Assembly (NCBI GenBank): GCA_016210005.1
Contig: JACQVA010000266.1
Location: 1-45,489 of the forward strand
Direction: 5' to 3'
DNA from: Deltaproteobacteria bacterium
GTDB taxonomy: Bacteria; Desulfobacterota; Binatia; HRBIN30; JACQVA1
Length of the DNA stretch: 45,489 nucleotides
The notes under the pieces are model-generated. The model had not been told where the DNA came from, made no database searches, and worked only from the letters and a program-made list of their open reading frames with translations. The position numbers were made by a program, and so were the translations under genes. Positions 24,547-33,870 of this stretch are shown here, in pieces; position 1 is the first letter of the stretch, and every line of letters begins with the position of its first letter.

Positions 24547-26259
24547 ATGGAGCTGATACCGAGGCTGAAGCCGGCACTCGCAGCCTTTTGCCGGCGCGGC
24601 GGGATGGGACCGGATCCGTTGGCGGCGCAATGGCGCGAGCGCCGCGCTGAGTGGTCGCTGTTCGCACGCTGCCTGTCGGAAGCCGAGATTGAAGCGCTGC
24701 GGCCGTACATCTTTGCATACGAGCGCTTGCCGGATGCCCCTGGGGATGAGCCCATTCCGGTTTACAACTTCATCGCCGGGGAGTGGCGCAAGGCGGCTGA
24801 GGCGGTGGATATGCCGGCGTTGTTCGACCGGCGCGTGCGGCTGAGTCGCCTGCCGCGCTCGCAGGCCGCCGAGGTGGAAGGCGCGCTCGCCGCCGGATAC
24901 TCCTATTGGCAGAGCCTGGCGTGGGCAGAGGAGACGCTGCAATACCGCAAATGGGTGGTGAAGAACTTCTCGCGCATCCTGCACTACTACGAAGAAGCCT
25001 GCCTCAGGGAAATTCGGCAGCAGATCCCGAAGACGCGCCTCGAAGCTCAGAAGGATTTCTGGGAGGCCAAGCGGGCCGCGGACCATCTCGAAGGCGCGGC
25101 CGACAAGGCCATGCTGGCAGAGTTGCTGCCGCCGATGGTCGACGGGCACACGTATTGGAAGAACTCCTTCTTGCCGGCCGGCTTGTGCGTGTTGCTGACA
25201 CCGATGAACTTCATCTACGGCATCCCGGTCATTCAAATTCTGGGGTGTTATCTGGCCGGCTCGCCATTTGTGTTCAAAGGGCATCCGTTCGCCGGCATCA
25301 CCAACACCAGCTTGATTCGCATGCTACTTGCAGCCGGCGCCGCTCCGGGGGCGGTGCAGAAGATCGAGGGGTTTGGCAAGGACATCGCTGCCCTGCCGAT
25401 CGATCCCCGCGTGGCGGTGGCGTCGGTGACCGGCAGCGAGGAAACCGCGAAGTCGATTCAACGCGGCCGCGGTATCCGGCCCCTGCGCTTTGAGGGCGGT
25501 GGCTGCAATTGGGCGTGGATAGACGATGGCTTCGGTGACACCGAGCTGCAGCGCATTGCGGAGCGCTTGACGTATTCGAAGTTGGCACTGTCGAGCCACA
25601 AGTGCACGGGCCTGCACGGCGTTGCCGGTTCGGAAGCGGTGGTGCGCCAGCTGGAACCGCTCTTCGATGCGGAGTTCGGCAAGTGGACCATCGAGGATCC
25701 GCGCCGCACGGCGAGCACTACGGTCATCGGGCCATGCATGGTGCACCGCGCCGGCAACGGCGAGCAGATCGTCGCTGCCGCGCAGCGGGCGGGATGCCGA
25801 ATCGTACGCGCCGGGGGCACGCTGGCAGACACCGACTACGCCCGCAACGCGGAGGTACTCAGCCCGGCCATTATTGGCGGCATCACCCCGGGGTTGCAGC
25901 TCACCATCAATTGGGACGGCCGCGGGCCACGCACGTTTGTCCTGGCAACCACCGAATTGTTCCTGCCCGTGCTGGTGACGATGGTGGCCGACTTCGAGTC
26001 TTTCCTGCGTTTCAGCCTGTGGCAGAACCCGCACGATCTCGCCACGGTCTTTTACACCCGCGACGATCGCAAGTTGCAGCGCGCCCGGCGCGTCGTCGCC
26101 GGCATGCACAAGGAGAACGACGGCACCGACTCGGCGCTGGAGTGGGAGGCCTTCGGCGCCAGCGGCGTGGGCGAGAGCGGCAACAGCAGCGTCGGCGACG
26201 CCGCTTCCACTATTCGTATGTTCTGCCGTGAGCAGAAGGGACGGCATGTGCTGCTCTGA
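24547..26259 (+). CDS. aldehyde dehydrogenase superfamily protein
   Basis: 570 residues from ATG 24547, with GAGAGGAGA just upstream. Catalytic positions of the superfamily are present in unusual surroundings: Asn221 (TPMNFIYG), Lys244 (FVFKGHP), Glu316 (RFEGGGCNW instead of ELGGK) and nucleophile Cys353 (SSHKCTG instead of GQxC). The N-terminal 180 residues are longer than in common ALDHs and helical. It is thus an active but divergent member, possibly of the group oxidising CoA-pathway semialdehydes (PaaN-like). Substrate and NAD/NADP preference cannot be told. The open frame continues upstream over the riboswitch region but is not coding there. Divergent from the sulfur operon. Confidence 0.82.
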   Translation: MELIPRLKPALAAFCRRGGMGPDPLAAQWRERRAEWSLFARCLSEAEIEALRPYIFAYERLPDAPGDEPIPVYNFIAGEWRKAAEAVDMPALFDRRVRLSRLPRSQAAEVEGALAAGYSYWQSLAWAEETLQYRKWVVKNFSRILHYYEEACLREIRQQIPKTRLEAQKDFWEAKRAADHLEGAADKAMLAELLPPMVDGHTYWKNSFLPAGLCVLLTPMNFIYGIPVIQILGCYLAGSPFVFKGHPFAGITNTSLIRMLLAAGAAPGAVQKIEGFGKDIAALPIDPRVAVASVTGSEETAKSIQRGRGIRPLRFEGGGCNWAWIDDGFGDTELQRIAERLTYSKLALSSHKCTGLHGVAGSEAVVRQLEPLFDAEFGKWTIEDPRRTASTTVIGPCMVHRAGNGEQIVAAAQRAGCRIVRAGGTLADTDYARNAEVLSPAIIGGITPGLQLTINWDGRGPRTFVLATTELFLPVLVTMVADFESFLRFSLWQNPHDLATVFYTRDDRKLQRARRVVAGMHKENDGTDSALEWEAFGASGVGESGNSSVGDAASTIRMFCREQKGRHVLL

Positions 26260-26283
26260 AGATTCAGAGACAGGCCGCGGCAA

Positions 26284-26306
26284 TAGCGTGACGGGAAGTG
26301 ACGCTA
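26284..26306 (+). terminator. weak hairpin after the aldehyde dehydrogenase gene
   Basis: TAGCGT (26284-26289) and ACGCTA (26301-26306) form a 6-bp stem 24 bases after the stop. There is no T-run. The remaining intergenic sequence to 26417 shows no other signal I can support. Confidence 0.25.
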
Positions 26307-26417
26307 CTAAGCCTTGAGGTTTCGAGCCGCACAGCGTCCGCTAAAGCGCCCACGGTTCTTGCGGTGGCTTTCAAGGGTGGCGCCGCCCGGTACGAAATGC
26401 GCTAGGGCTTTTGCGGT

Positions 26418-28919
26418 ATGAAACCGCAGAGGCGATGGCTGGCCGTGAGTCTGATGCTGGTGGTGCTCAACTCGGTCGCGCATGCGGCGACGTACTACGT
26501 CGATCCGGCTGGTAGCGATGCGGCCGCCGGCAGCGCCTTGGCGCCATGGCGGACTATTCAACACGCGGCCACGGTCGCCGGCAGCGGCGATACGGTGGTG
26601 GTGCAGCCCGGCGTTTACATTGAATCCGTGTTGCTGACGGTTTCGGGGGCGCCCGGGCTGCCGATCACTTTTCAAGCCGTCGCCGGAGCGATTCTCGAGA
26701 GCCCCGACCCGAGCGCCAGCCTGTCCGCATTCGACGTGCGTCCGGGGGTCGGCGATCTGGTGCTCGACGGGTTCGAGGCGCGCGGGGGTTTTCACGAGAC
26801 GATTTTCATTCGGGCCGGGGCGCACGATGTCGCCGTGCGCAACTGCCGCGTGTACGGCAACCGCGTCGGCATCTGGGTGGATGCCGCCACCGATGTCGAG
26901 ATCAGCGATTGCCAGGTGCACGACAACACCGCCTTGGGAATCCGCGTCTCGGGCACCAGCCAGTTCGTAACGATTCGGGATACCCGGAGCTTAAACAACA
27001 GCGACGGGTTGGCCTGTGCGGGTGGAGCCGACGGCGTGAGCATCGAAGAGACGGCGTCGCGGATCACACTGATCGCGGTGGAGGCATCAGGCAACAGCCA
27101 GGACGGGTTCGACCTTCAGGGCGACCTAATCACGGCGCAACGGTGTACGAGTCGGAACAACCTATGTGCGGGAATCAAAATCGGCCAGAACGCCAGGCTC
27201 GACAACTCCCTGGTGGTGGGCAACACGACGGGCATTGCTACGCGATCGTATTTCAACGTCGTGACTACCGTCGAAATCGTGAACTCGACAGTCGCGGACA
27301 ACCTCGGTATCCAGATGCATTTCAAGGATGCCGCCGGGGCGGGTCTGACGCCGGAGCCGTACAACGTGGTGGTCCGTAACGTCATTGTCTCCGGTCCCGG
27401 CAAGGCGATGGAGGTGGCACCGGCCGTCGTCCTGACAGAGGACCACAACCTGCTCTTTCGCGAAGATACGACCAGCGGCTTGATCGTGCGCCACATCAGC
27501 GATGTCCTAGAGCGCCGCTACACCGGCCAGGAAATCAATGCCGGTGTCTGGACGACCGAGAGCGGACAGGGCATCGGCACGTGGGCAATTAAGCCGGACT
27601 TCGCGGGCACGCCTGACTATCGTGTGGCGGCGGACAGCGTAGCTGTAGGTGGAGGTGACCTCGCCGGAGCGCCCGCTGACGATCGCAACGGTGGCCCGCG
27701 GCCGCAGGGCACCGGCATCGATATCGGCCCGGACGAAATGGCCGAAGCGAGCAGCAACCGCCGGCCGTGGGCAGACCCCGGGCCAGATCGGAGCACGGTG
27801 GTCGGGTCGAACGTGAACTTCACAGGATACGGCTCTGGCGATCCCGACGGGGACCTCCTCACCTACACGTGGGACTTCGGCGACGGCAGCCCGGGCGCGG
27901 CCGGTTATGCCGTGCAGCATGCGTACGCGGCGCCGGGTACCTACAACGTGACCTTGGCCGTGTCCGATGGCAGCCTGAGCCGGTCGCGGACCGCAGCCGT
28001 CGGCGTGGCAGCGGTGCCGCCGACCGCGACTCCCACAAGTAACCCGACGCCCACCGCAACTTCTGCGGTGCATGACTCAGTTGTGGCACCACTGCGGCCG
28101 CTCAGCGTGTGGCTGCGTGCTGGGGTGATGTCCGTAACGAAGTCCGTGCGTGTCACCGTTGCCAATGCGGACGTGGCGCCGGTGGCGGAGACTCCTGGCC
28201 ACGAAATCAGCCTCCTCGTCGATGCCAGCGCGTGCCCGGCAGGGCTTGTCAGCGGCGGGCCGGATTTTTCGAGCCGCGAGGCCGGAGAACAAGCACAGAT
28301 CGTGTTGCCCGGAGGACGGCGCGCGGCTGCCGTTGTGACACTGTCGATTCAGGCTAGTTCATTCACTTCTCCCGGCGGAAGAGCCCCGCACCGCTGCCGG
28401 CTGCTCTTCACGGCGACCGGACCAGGATCGGATCCGAGCCCGGAAAACAATGCCGCCGAGCTGGAGATCAACGTGATCGACGCGAACGATGGTTCGGCAG
28501 AGCAGGTGCCCGACTCGGCACTAGCGAGTATCGCACCGGTCTCGATCAGGTTGCTGAAGGGGCAATCTCAGGCCGAGAGAGCGGTATGGGTCACGGTGAC
28601 GAACACGGATCCCGCCGGATCGGCGGATCATCCGATCTCGCTAGTGGTGCGCGATGGCAGCTGTCCCCCAGGAGTCGTCGGCGGCATCGATCTTAGCTCG
28701 ACCAAAGCCGGCGTTCAGAGCACGGCCGTACTGCCACCGGGCGGTCGAGCGATGGGGCGATTGACTTTGTCTGTCGGAGCCGCCAGCTTCGCGGCGCTCA
28801 ACGCCCTGTCGCCGGCGCGTTGCGAAGCCGAAGTGGAAGTAATCGACAGCAGCGACACGGAGGCGGCGAACAACACCACGACCTTCGCCATCGACGTGAT
28901 CGACGGCAACGACTTCTGA
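26418..28919 (+). CDS. secreted parallel beta-helix protein with PKD and duplicated C-terminal domains
   Basis: 833 residues. A signal peptide (1-23, cleavage after AHA) is followed by TYYVDPAGSDAAAGS and APWRTIQHA, the classic start of right-handed parallel beta-helix proteins. Helix coils with repeated N-S/G-D motifs run to about 430. A PKD domain follows (about 451-532, YTWDFGDGSPG and HAYAAPGTYNVTLAVSDG), then a PTATPTSNPTPTATS linker. Two copies of an immunoglobulin-like domain (about 554-690 and 695-833) finish the protein. Each copy has a V-x-V-TVxNxD strand, a Cys-Pro-x-G-(L/V)-V segment, a PGGRxxxxVTLS-like strand and a final NNxxxxxINVIDxND. No catalytic residues of a known lyase are obvious. 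Surface glycan binding or cleavage is plausible. Confidence 0.85.
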   Translation: MKPQRRWLAVSLMLVVLNSVAHAATYYVDPAGSDAAAGSALAPWRTIQHAATVAGSGDTVVVQPGVYIESVLLTVSGAPGLPITFQAVAGAILESPDPSASLSAFDVRPGVGDLVLDGFEARGGFHETIFIRAGAHDVAVRNCRVYGNRVGIWVDAATDVEISDCQVHDNTALGIRVSGTSQFVTIRDTRSLNNSDGLACAGGADGVSIEETASRITLIAVEASGNSQDGFDLQGDLITAQRCTSRNNLCAGIKIGQNARLDNSLVVGNTTGIATRSYFNVVTTVEIVNSTVADNLGIQMHFKDAAGAGLTPEPYNVVVRNVIVSGPGKAMEVAPAVVLTEDHNLLFREDTTSGLIVRHISDVLERRYTGQEINAGVWTTESGQGIGTWAIKPDFAGTPDYRVAADSVAVGGGDLAGAPADDRNGGPRPQGTGIDIGPDEMAEASSNRRPWADPGPDRSTVVGSNVNFTGYGSGDPDGDLLTYTWDFGDGSPGAAGYAVQHAYAAPGTYNVTLAVSDGSLSRSRTAAVGVAAVPPTATPTSNPTPTATSAVHDSVVAPLRPLSVWLRAGVMSVTKSVRVTVANADVAPVAETPGHEISLLVDASACPAGLVSGGPDFSSREAGEQAQIVLPGGRRAAAVVTLSIQASSFTSPGGRAPHRCRLLFTATGPGSDPSPENNAAELEINVIDANDGSAEQVPDSALASIAPVSIRLLKGQSQAERAVWVTVTNTDPAGSADHPISLVVRDGSCPPGVVGGIDLSSTKAGVQSTAVLPPGGRAMGRLTLSVGAASFAALNALSPARCEAEVEVIDSSDTEAANNTTTFAIDVIDGNDF

Positions 28920-28948
28920 GTCGTACCGCCGACTGGCTACGTTGGAAG

Positions 28949-28967
28949 CCGGCGTCAGGTGCGCCGG
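28949..28967. terminator. hairpin between convergent genes
   Basis: CCGGCG-TCAGGTG-CGCCGG forms a 6-bp GC stem overlapping the stop codon of the SDR gene, 30 bases after the end of the beta-helix gene. No T-run; a weak bidirectional terminator at best. Confidence 0.3.
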
Positions 28968-29698
28968 TGCACCATCGCGGTGGCGGCTTGATCGGTAGGC
29001 AACAAGAGTAGTTCCTCGACGTTCACCGACGGTGGACGGGTCGCGCACCACACGACCGCCTCGGCGACGTCCTCGGCGCGCAGCGGGCGGGTGCCTTCAT
29101 ACACTTTGGTGGCTCGCGCGCGGTCGCCGTGGAAGCGCACCTCGCTGAACTCGGTCGGCACCAGTCCGGGAGCCACCTCGGTGACGCGGATACCGGTGCC
29201 GTGCAGATCGAGGCGCATGGCCTTGTTCAAGGTGCGCACGGCCGCTTTGCTGGCGCAGTAGACATTGCCGCGCTGATAGGTTTCGTGCCCCGCCAGCGAG
29301 CCGATGTTGATCACGTGGCCCCGCCCGCGCGCCACCATTCCCGGCAGCACGGCGCGGGTGACGTAGAGCAGTCCCTTGACGTTGGTGTCGATCATCTCGT
29401 CCCAGTCGTCTTGCGAGCCTTCGTGAATCGGATCGAGGCCACGCGACAGGCCGGCGTTGTTGACCAACACCTCGATCGCGTCGAACGGAACCGGGAGTGC
29501 ACTGAACGCACGGTGCACGGCGCCGCGGTCGCGCACGTCGAGTTCGAGCAGATGACTGGGAACCGCCAACTCAGCGGCCAGCACGCGCAAGCGCTCAACG
29601 CGACGCGCTGCCAGTACCAGTTGGTGGCCGTCGCGCGCGAAGGCCCGGGCGGTGGCCGTGCCGATACCACTCGAAGCCCCGGTGATGCAGACGATCAT
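28955..29698 (-). CDS. short-chain dehydrogenase, YdfG-like
   Basis: 247 residues, the size of YdfG-type enzymes (NADP-dependent 3-hydroxy acid/serine dehydrogenases). The cofactor loop TGASSGIG (6-13), the LDVRD strand end, NNAG, and catalytic Ser and Tyr-x3-Lys (YCASK) are present. ATG 29698 is chosen because GGAGAG lies six bases upstream; ATG 29704 would leave no spacing. It follows the spermidine-synthase-like gene by 61 bases on the same strand. Exact substrate unknown. Confidence 0.88.
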   Translation of the reverse strand: MIVCITGASSGIGTATARAFARDGHQLVLAARRVERLRVLAAELAVPSHLLELDVRDRGAVHRAFSALPVPFDAIEVLVNNAGLSRGLDPIHEGSQDDWDEMIDTNVKGLLYVTRAVLPGMVARGRGHVINIGSLAGHETYQRGNVYCASKAAVRTLNKAMRLDLHGTGIRVTEVAPGLVPTEFSEVRFHGDRARATKVYEGTRPLRAEDVAEAVVWCATRPPSVNVEELLLLPTDQAATAMVHRRT

Positions 29699-29759
29699 CG
29701 CCATCTCTCCGTCGTGCAGCACCTGTCCGCGGCAAGCTCCCGGCGCCGAAGTGCAGTGT

Positions 29760-32162
29760 TTACGCTCGCCGCGCCACCGAGGTGAGAGCCAGCGTTGCCG
29801 CAACGTAACACGCAAAGCCAGTCCAGAACGCGGCCGCGATGCCCCAGGTCAGGGCGATCACCAACGCCAACACCGACGCACACACCGAGGTGGCACCGTT
29901 GATGCCCCAGAGCCACGGGGTAATGGCCGCCGAGTGGGCCGACGCCAGCTGCATACCGAGCGGGAAAGCCATCCCCATGAAGAATCCGAGGGGCAGTAGG
30001 ATCGCCGTCGCCGCAACGATGCGAACCGCCGTGCTCGACTCCTGCAACCAGGTGATCGCCGACGGCGTCAGCAGTCCGAAGATGATCAGCACCGCCAGCA
30101 GCAGACCCAAGCGCAGTGCCGGCGAGGTGACGGCGCCGGGGGCTCTACCCAACTGGGTCGCGTAGCTGCCCAGGCCGCTGGAAAGCAGCAGTGAGAACAG
30201 CACCACCGACAAGCCGTACGTGGGGTGGCCGAGAAACACGATCAGCCGCTGCATCTGCGAGATCTCGATCAGCATGAAGCCGACGCCGATGGCGGCAAAG
30301 AAGACGAAGAAGGGGAACGCCCCGCGCAATGCCCCACGCTCGGTGGTCAGTAGTAACGGCACGATGACACAAGCCAACGTCAACACGGTCACGACGACGA
30401 ACAGGGTCGCCAGAATGAACATGGCCTTCATGTTGAAGCTAACTTCGCCGTGCTGCCACAATTCCCGACGCAGCAGGTCGCGCGAGCGCAACATGTGAAA
30501 AAAGAACGGGCTATCATCGGTCGGCGCGCTGACATTGAGCGGGAACTTGGCCACGACACCGTCCGGATCGCGGCCCGTGGCGAGCGCGGTGAAGATCGGA
30601 TCGAGCGCTTGGCGCGGGCTCAGAACGACCTCGAATTGCATCTCCTGCGCCACCTGCTCGACCCGCTCCAAATCCGCGGTCGAGAAGGGCTCGCGCCCGA
30701 CGAGGATCGTGCCCACGCCGTTGCGCCCGGCACCGCGCATCATGCGCCGGACGATGATCACATGTTGCCGAGGGTCATTCACCCGCAGCTGCTTGAGGGC
30801 GGCCATGGCCAGGGAAGTCAAGCGGTACACCTCACCCGGCCGGTCGCGGAAATACCAGCGCGAGAACGTCAGCACACCGCTCGAGTTCAGCCGCTCCAGG
30901 AACAGCTTCCAGGCCTCCTCGGTATAAAGCGAATTCTCGGTGAAAACGAAGGCGCCGGCAGCAGTGGCCGCCCAGGTGTCGATCAGCGACACCTGGATGA
31001 TATCGAAACGTTCGCGCTGGCGAGCGACGTAGCTGCGGGCTTCGTCGTTCACGAAGGTAACCGCCGGATTACGGTCGAGGTGACCGGTGAAGTCACCGAA
31101 AGTTCCATTGACGGCGGCGATGATGTCGGGGTTGATCTCCACCCCTACGACCGCACGCTGGCGAAAGGCCAGCGCCGAGAGTAGGTCGCGCCCGCCCCCG
31201 GTGCCGACCACCAGCACCTTGGCATTCGGCCGAATGTAATGCACCAGGTTGGTGACGTCGTACTTCAGGTGCTCGATGTCGCCAAGGTCGCCGGAAAACT
31301 TGGTCAGCGGCGTACCGGCGGTGGCGTCGATGTTCATCAGCATCTGGTGCACCTTGCGCTCGGTGGGATAGGTGTAGCTCAGCCCCCACCCGAAGGGTGC
31401 TTCAAGACGTTCCGGGTCACCGAAAACGGCGACGCGGGAAAACGAGTTCCACTTATCGTACAGCGGTTTTTCCTCCACCTGGCCCTTGACGTACGCCAAT
31501 CGCAGCAGCGGGGTTTGCCGGGCACTCAAGATCGCTCCCCCGACCGCGGTCAACGCCAGCAGCAAGCTGACGGCGCCGGCGAGGCGAACTCGCCGGGCAG
31601 AGGCGCTGCCCACCGCAAACAACACGCTGCCGAGCGCGGCCAACAGCGCCACTATCACCACCGCCGTGGGTCCGTCGGTTATCCGCAGGATGTAGATGAA
31701 CAGTACGCAACCGAGCGCGGCCCCGAGCAGGTCCGCTGCGTACAAGCGGTTGACGTGCGCCGGAAAGCGCGTCAGCGCCAGGCACACCGCGATGCCGCTG
31801 AAGACAAAGGGCACCGCGATGACGACGTAAGTCAGAGCCACGGAGTAGATGCCGAGGAGTGAGACGTTGGGAGCGAAGGGAATCGCCAGGTGGGTCAGAA
31901 AGCTGAAAATCACCGTCAGCGCGAACAGCAAGGAGACGTTCGCCAGCTGCTCCCCCACCCGGCTCTCGGTAAAATACGCCGGGCGCAAATAGACGATGAT
32001 CGCACCCACGGTCATGCCGAACATGGCCACGGAGACGGCCATGAAGGCAAAGTGATACCACATCGTCACGCTGAAAATACGGGTGAGTAGCAGCTCATAC
32101 AGCAGCGTCGCCAGTGTCACCATGAACAAACCGGCGTAGGTCGTTGGCCGAACTGCAACCAT
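29760..32162 (-). CDS. membrane-embedded spermidine synthase-like protein
   Basis: 800 residues from ATG 32162, which has AGGAG nine bases upstream. Three parts are visible: an N-terminal membrane domain with about seven helices (from YAGLFMVTLATLLYELLLTR), a central soluble Rossmann methyltransferase/aminopropyltransferase-like domain (VLVVGTGGGRDLLSAL, VVGVEINPDI, SLIDTWAA), and a C-terminal membrane domain with about six helices. Such fused spermidine-synthase-like proteins are widespread and uncharacterised. Because the canonical acidic polyamine pocket is not evident, true spermidine synthesis should not be assumed. It may act on a membrane lipid or carry out transport. Confidence 0.8.
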   Translation of the reverse strand: MVAVRPTTYAGLFMVTLATLLYELLLTRIFSVTMWYHFAFMAVSVAMFGMTVGAIIVYLRPAYFTESRVGEQLANVSLLFALTVIFSFLTHLAIPFAPNVSLLGIYSVALTYVVIAVPFVFSGIAVCLALTRFPAHVNRLYAADLLGAALGCVLFIYILRITDGPTAVVIVALLAALGSVLFAVGSASARRVRLAGAVSLLLALTAVGGAILSARQTPLLRLAYVKGQVEEKPLYDKWNSFSRVAVFGDPERLEAPFGWGLSYTYPTERKVHQMLMNIDATAGTPLTKFSGDLGDIEHLKYDVTNLVHYIRPNAKVLVVGTGGGRDLLSALAFRQRAVVGVEINPDIIAAVNGTFGDFTGHLDRNPAVTFVNDEARSYVARQRERFDIIQVSLIDTWAATAAGAFVFTENSLYTEEAWKLFLERLNSSGVLTFSRWYFRDRPGEVYRLTSLAMAALKQLRVNDPRQHVIIVRRMMRGAGRNGVGTILVGREPFSTADLERVEQVAQEMQFEVVLSPRQALDPIFTALATGRDPDGVVAKFPLNVSAPTDDSPFFFHMLRSRDLLRRELWQHGEVSFNMKAMFILATLFVVVTVLTLACVIVPLLLTTERGALRGAFPFFVFFAAIGVGFMLIEISQMQRLIVFLGHPTYGLSVVLFSLLLSSGLGSYATQLGRAPGAVTSPALRLGLLLAVLIIFGLLTPSAITWLQESSTAVRIVAATAILLPLGFFMGMAFPLGMQLASAHSAAITPWLWGINGATSVCASVLALVIALTWGIAAAFWTGFACYVAATLALTSVARRA

Positions 32163-32286
32163 AGGTACTCGCTCCTGAACCATAGATGAGACTTCGAACC
32201 AAGGGTGGGCGCGCGCAAATCCTTCGGCCCTCCTGTAGCCCGCAGGCCGCTGGGCAGTCAAACCCTTTCGCCGACAGCGGCCTCGA

Positions 32287-32994
32287 TCACCACCGAGCCA
32301 ACTGCTCGAGATGCCGGATTAATGCCGCCAAGCTGGGCAGGGAACCGACATCTACGGCATGCAAGCCGGCCGCCCGCGCCGCCGCGATATCATGCTCGGC
32401 ATCGTCGCCGACATAGACGGCGGCCGCCGCCGCGAGCCCTAGACGCTGCAAGGCGAGCGCAAAGATCGCCCCACTGGGCTTGGCCGCGGCGGCGTCGGCT
32501 GGGCGCACTACCGTATCGAAAAGATCTTCCAGCTCCAGTCCTTGCAACACCATGCTCAGGCGATGGTCGAAGTTGGAGATCATCCCGGTGCGGTAGCCGC
32601 GCTGGCGCAAGCCGATGAGCGTCTGGCGTGCGCCAGGGAACAACTCCCAGGCGTTGGCGCTGCCGTAGTGATCGAACAGGGAGTTGAAGTAATCCTCGAA
32701 GTTGAGGAATGTGGCGCAACCGTTCGCCTCGCGCACGGTTGCCAGCACCAGCGTCCGCCACCAAGCACGCTCGAGCTGCCTGACCCGCGCTGGCGATTGG
32801 CCGGCGAATACCATGGGCGGCATGGAGCGAAAGGCGGCGCAGAACCCCGCCTCAATACGTTCGGGCGCCAGCGTCACACCGAACTCTCCTGCCAGCCGCG
32901 CGTAGGTGTGCCCCACGGGCTCGCGCAGGTGGATCAGAGTACCATGAGCATCGAACAGGACGGCGCGAATTCTTCCGGCCATGGGTGCCATCAT
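32287..32994 (-). CDS. HAD-superfamily hydrolase, HDHD3/DREG-2-like
   Basis: 235 residues. Motif I is VLFDAHGTL: the nucleophile Asp is kept but the usual second Asp (acid/base) is His. Motif II is SNFD, a Lys lies in AKPSGAIF, and motif III is VYVGDDAEHD. The EPVGHTYARLAGEFGV segment resembles the DREG-2/HDHD3 group. The missing second Asp is seen in haloacid-dehalogenase-like and DREG-2 proteins and argues against standard phosphatase chemistry. The start may be ATG 32994 or ATG 32982. It is divergent from the next gene. Confidence 0.78.
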   Translation of the reverse strand: MMAPMAGRIRAVLFDAHGTLIHLREPVGHTYARLAGEFGVTLAPERIEAGFCAAFRSMPPMVFAGQSPARVRQLERAWWRTLVLATVREANGCATFLNFEDYFNSLFDHYGSANAWELFPGARQTLIGLRQRGYRTGMISNFDHRLSMVLQGLELEDLFDTVVRPADAAAAKPSGAIFALALQRLGLAAAAAVYVGDDAEHDIAAARAAGLHAVDVGSLPSLAALIRHLEQLARW

Positions 32995-33092
32995 CTCATG
33001 GGCACACGCGCGGCAAAAGCGGGCACTGCGCCACCATCCGCTGCGCCCGCCCGCAGTTGATCGCCGCGCCGGTTTCGCGTAACCAGGCCCGC

Positions 33093-33800
33093 ATGCGACT
33101 AATGCTCTTGATGGTGGCAGTCATCGTCTGCGCGGTGCCCGGCTGGACTCAGGCGAAGGATCTCATGTTGCGCCAACGCGTCGTGATCAAAGGCCCGGCG
33201 GCCAGTACACGCGAAAGCACGCAGTACTGGAGCGACAACAAGCTGGTCAATGACGACCAGAGCACGCGCGTGATTCTGGATCTCGAGGCTGAGACCGTGA
33301 CGACGATCGACAAGGAGCGCAAGACCTACTTCACGCGCTCGTTTGCGGAGATGCGTCAACAGCTCGATGCGCTCAAGCGGCGCCTTGAGAGCCTGCCGCA
33401 GGCCAAGGAGTTGATTGGCAAGCTCGACGCCGATGCCCCGCTCACGGTGCGGGCCACCGGCCAAAGCGAGAAGATTCTCGGTTACGACGCCGAGGAATAC
33501 ACGCTCGCCGGCGGCGCGATTTCCGGCTCGATCTGGGCGGCGGATTCGCTGGCGCCACCGACCAAACGGGGCTTGGAGGTCCTGAGCAAGGCGATGGGCG
33601 GCGGCTGGGGTCCGGCGGGCCGTTTGTGCGAGGCCGTCAAGGCGCTCAACCGGCTGCCACTGCGCAGCACCATCACCGCCAACGTCGGTCCACGCCCTGC
33701 CACCACCTCCACCGAGGTCATCGAAGTGAAAGAGCAGCCGGCGCCGCCCGAGGTGCTCAGGGTTCCCGAGGGCTTCAAGCAAGTGACGGTTGCCCAGTAA
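33093..33800 (+). CDS. exported protein, DUF4412-like
   Basis: 235 residues with a signal peptide (MRLMLLMVAVIVCAVPGWTQA) followed by a strand-rich domain: LMLRQRVVIKGP, STQYWSDNKLVNDD, TRVILDLEAETVTTIDKERKTYFTRSF. This pattern of measuring-tape strands with Met/Lys-rich turns resembles the DUF4412/LolA-like group of periplasmic proteins; the match is tentative. A pro-rich tail ends in EGFKQVTVAQ. The open frame upstream to 32985 lies in the divergent promoter region and is not used. Confidence 0.65.
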   Translation: MRLMLLMVAVIVCAVPGWTQAKDLMLRQRVVIKGPAASTRESTQYWSDNKLVNDDQSTRVILDLEAETVTTIDKERKTYFTRSFAEMRQQLDALKRRLESLPQAKELIGKLDADAPLTVRATGQSEKILGYDAEEYTLAGGAISGSIWAADSLAPPTKRGLEVLSKAMGGGWGPAGRLCEAVKALNRLPLRSTITANVGPRPATTSTEVIEVKEQPAPPEVLRVPEGFKQVTVAQ

Positions 33801-33870
33801 GAAGGGGATGCGCGCGGCGTGGGGACTAGGGGCTTGACACGGGCGTGAACTTTACCGAGAACAGGTGCCC

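Noticed and set aside
26260-26417. Possible second riboswitch before the beta-helix gene
   Set aside because: Some GC stems are present but none of the conserved cores of cyclic-di-GMP, TPP, cobalamin or glycine riboswitches can be found.
32190-32286. T-loop-like GGTTCGAAGT on the minus strand
   Set aside because: No flanking stems of a tRNA can be built around it.
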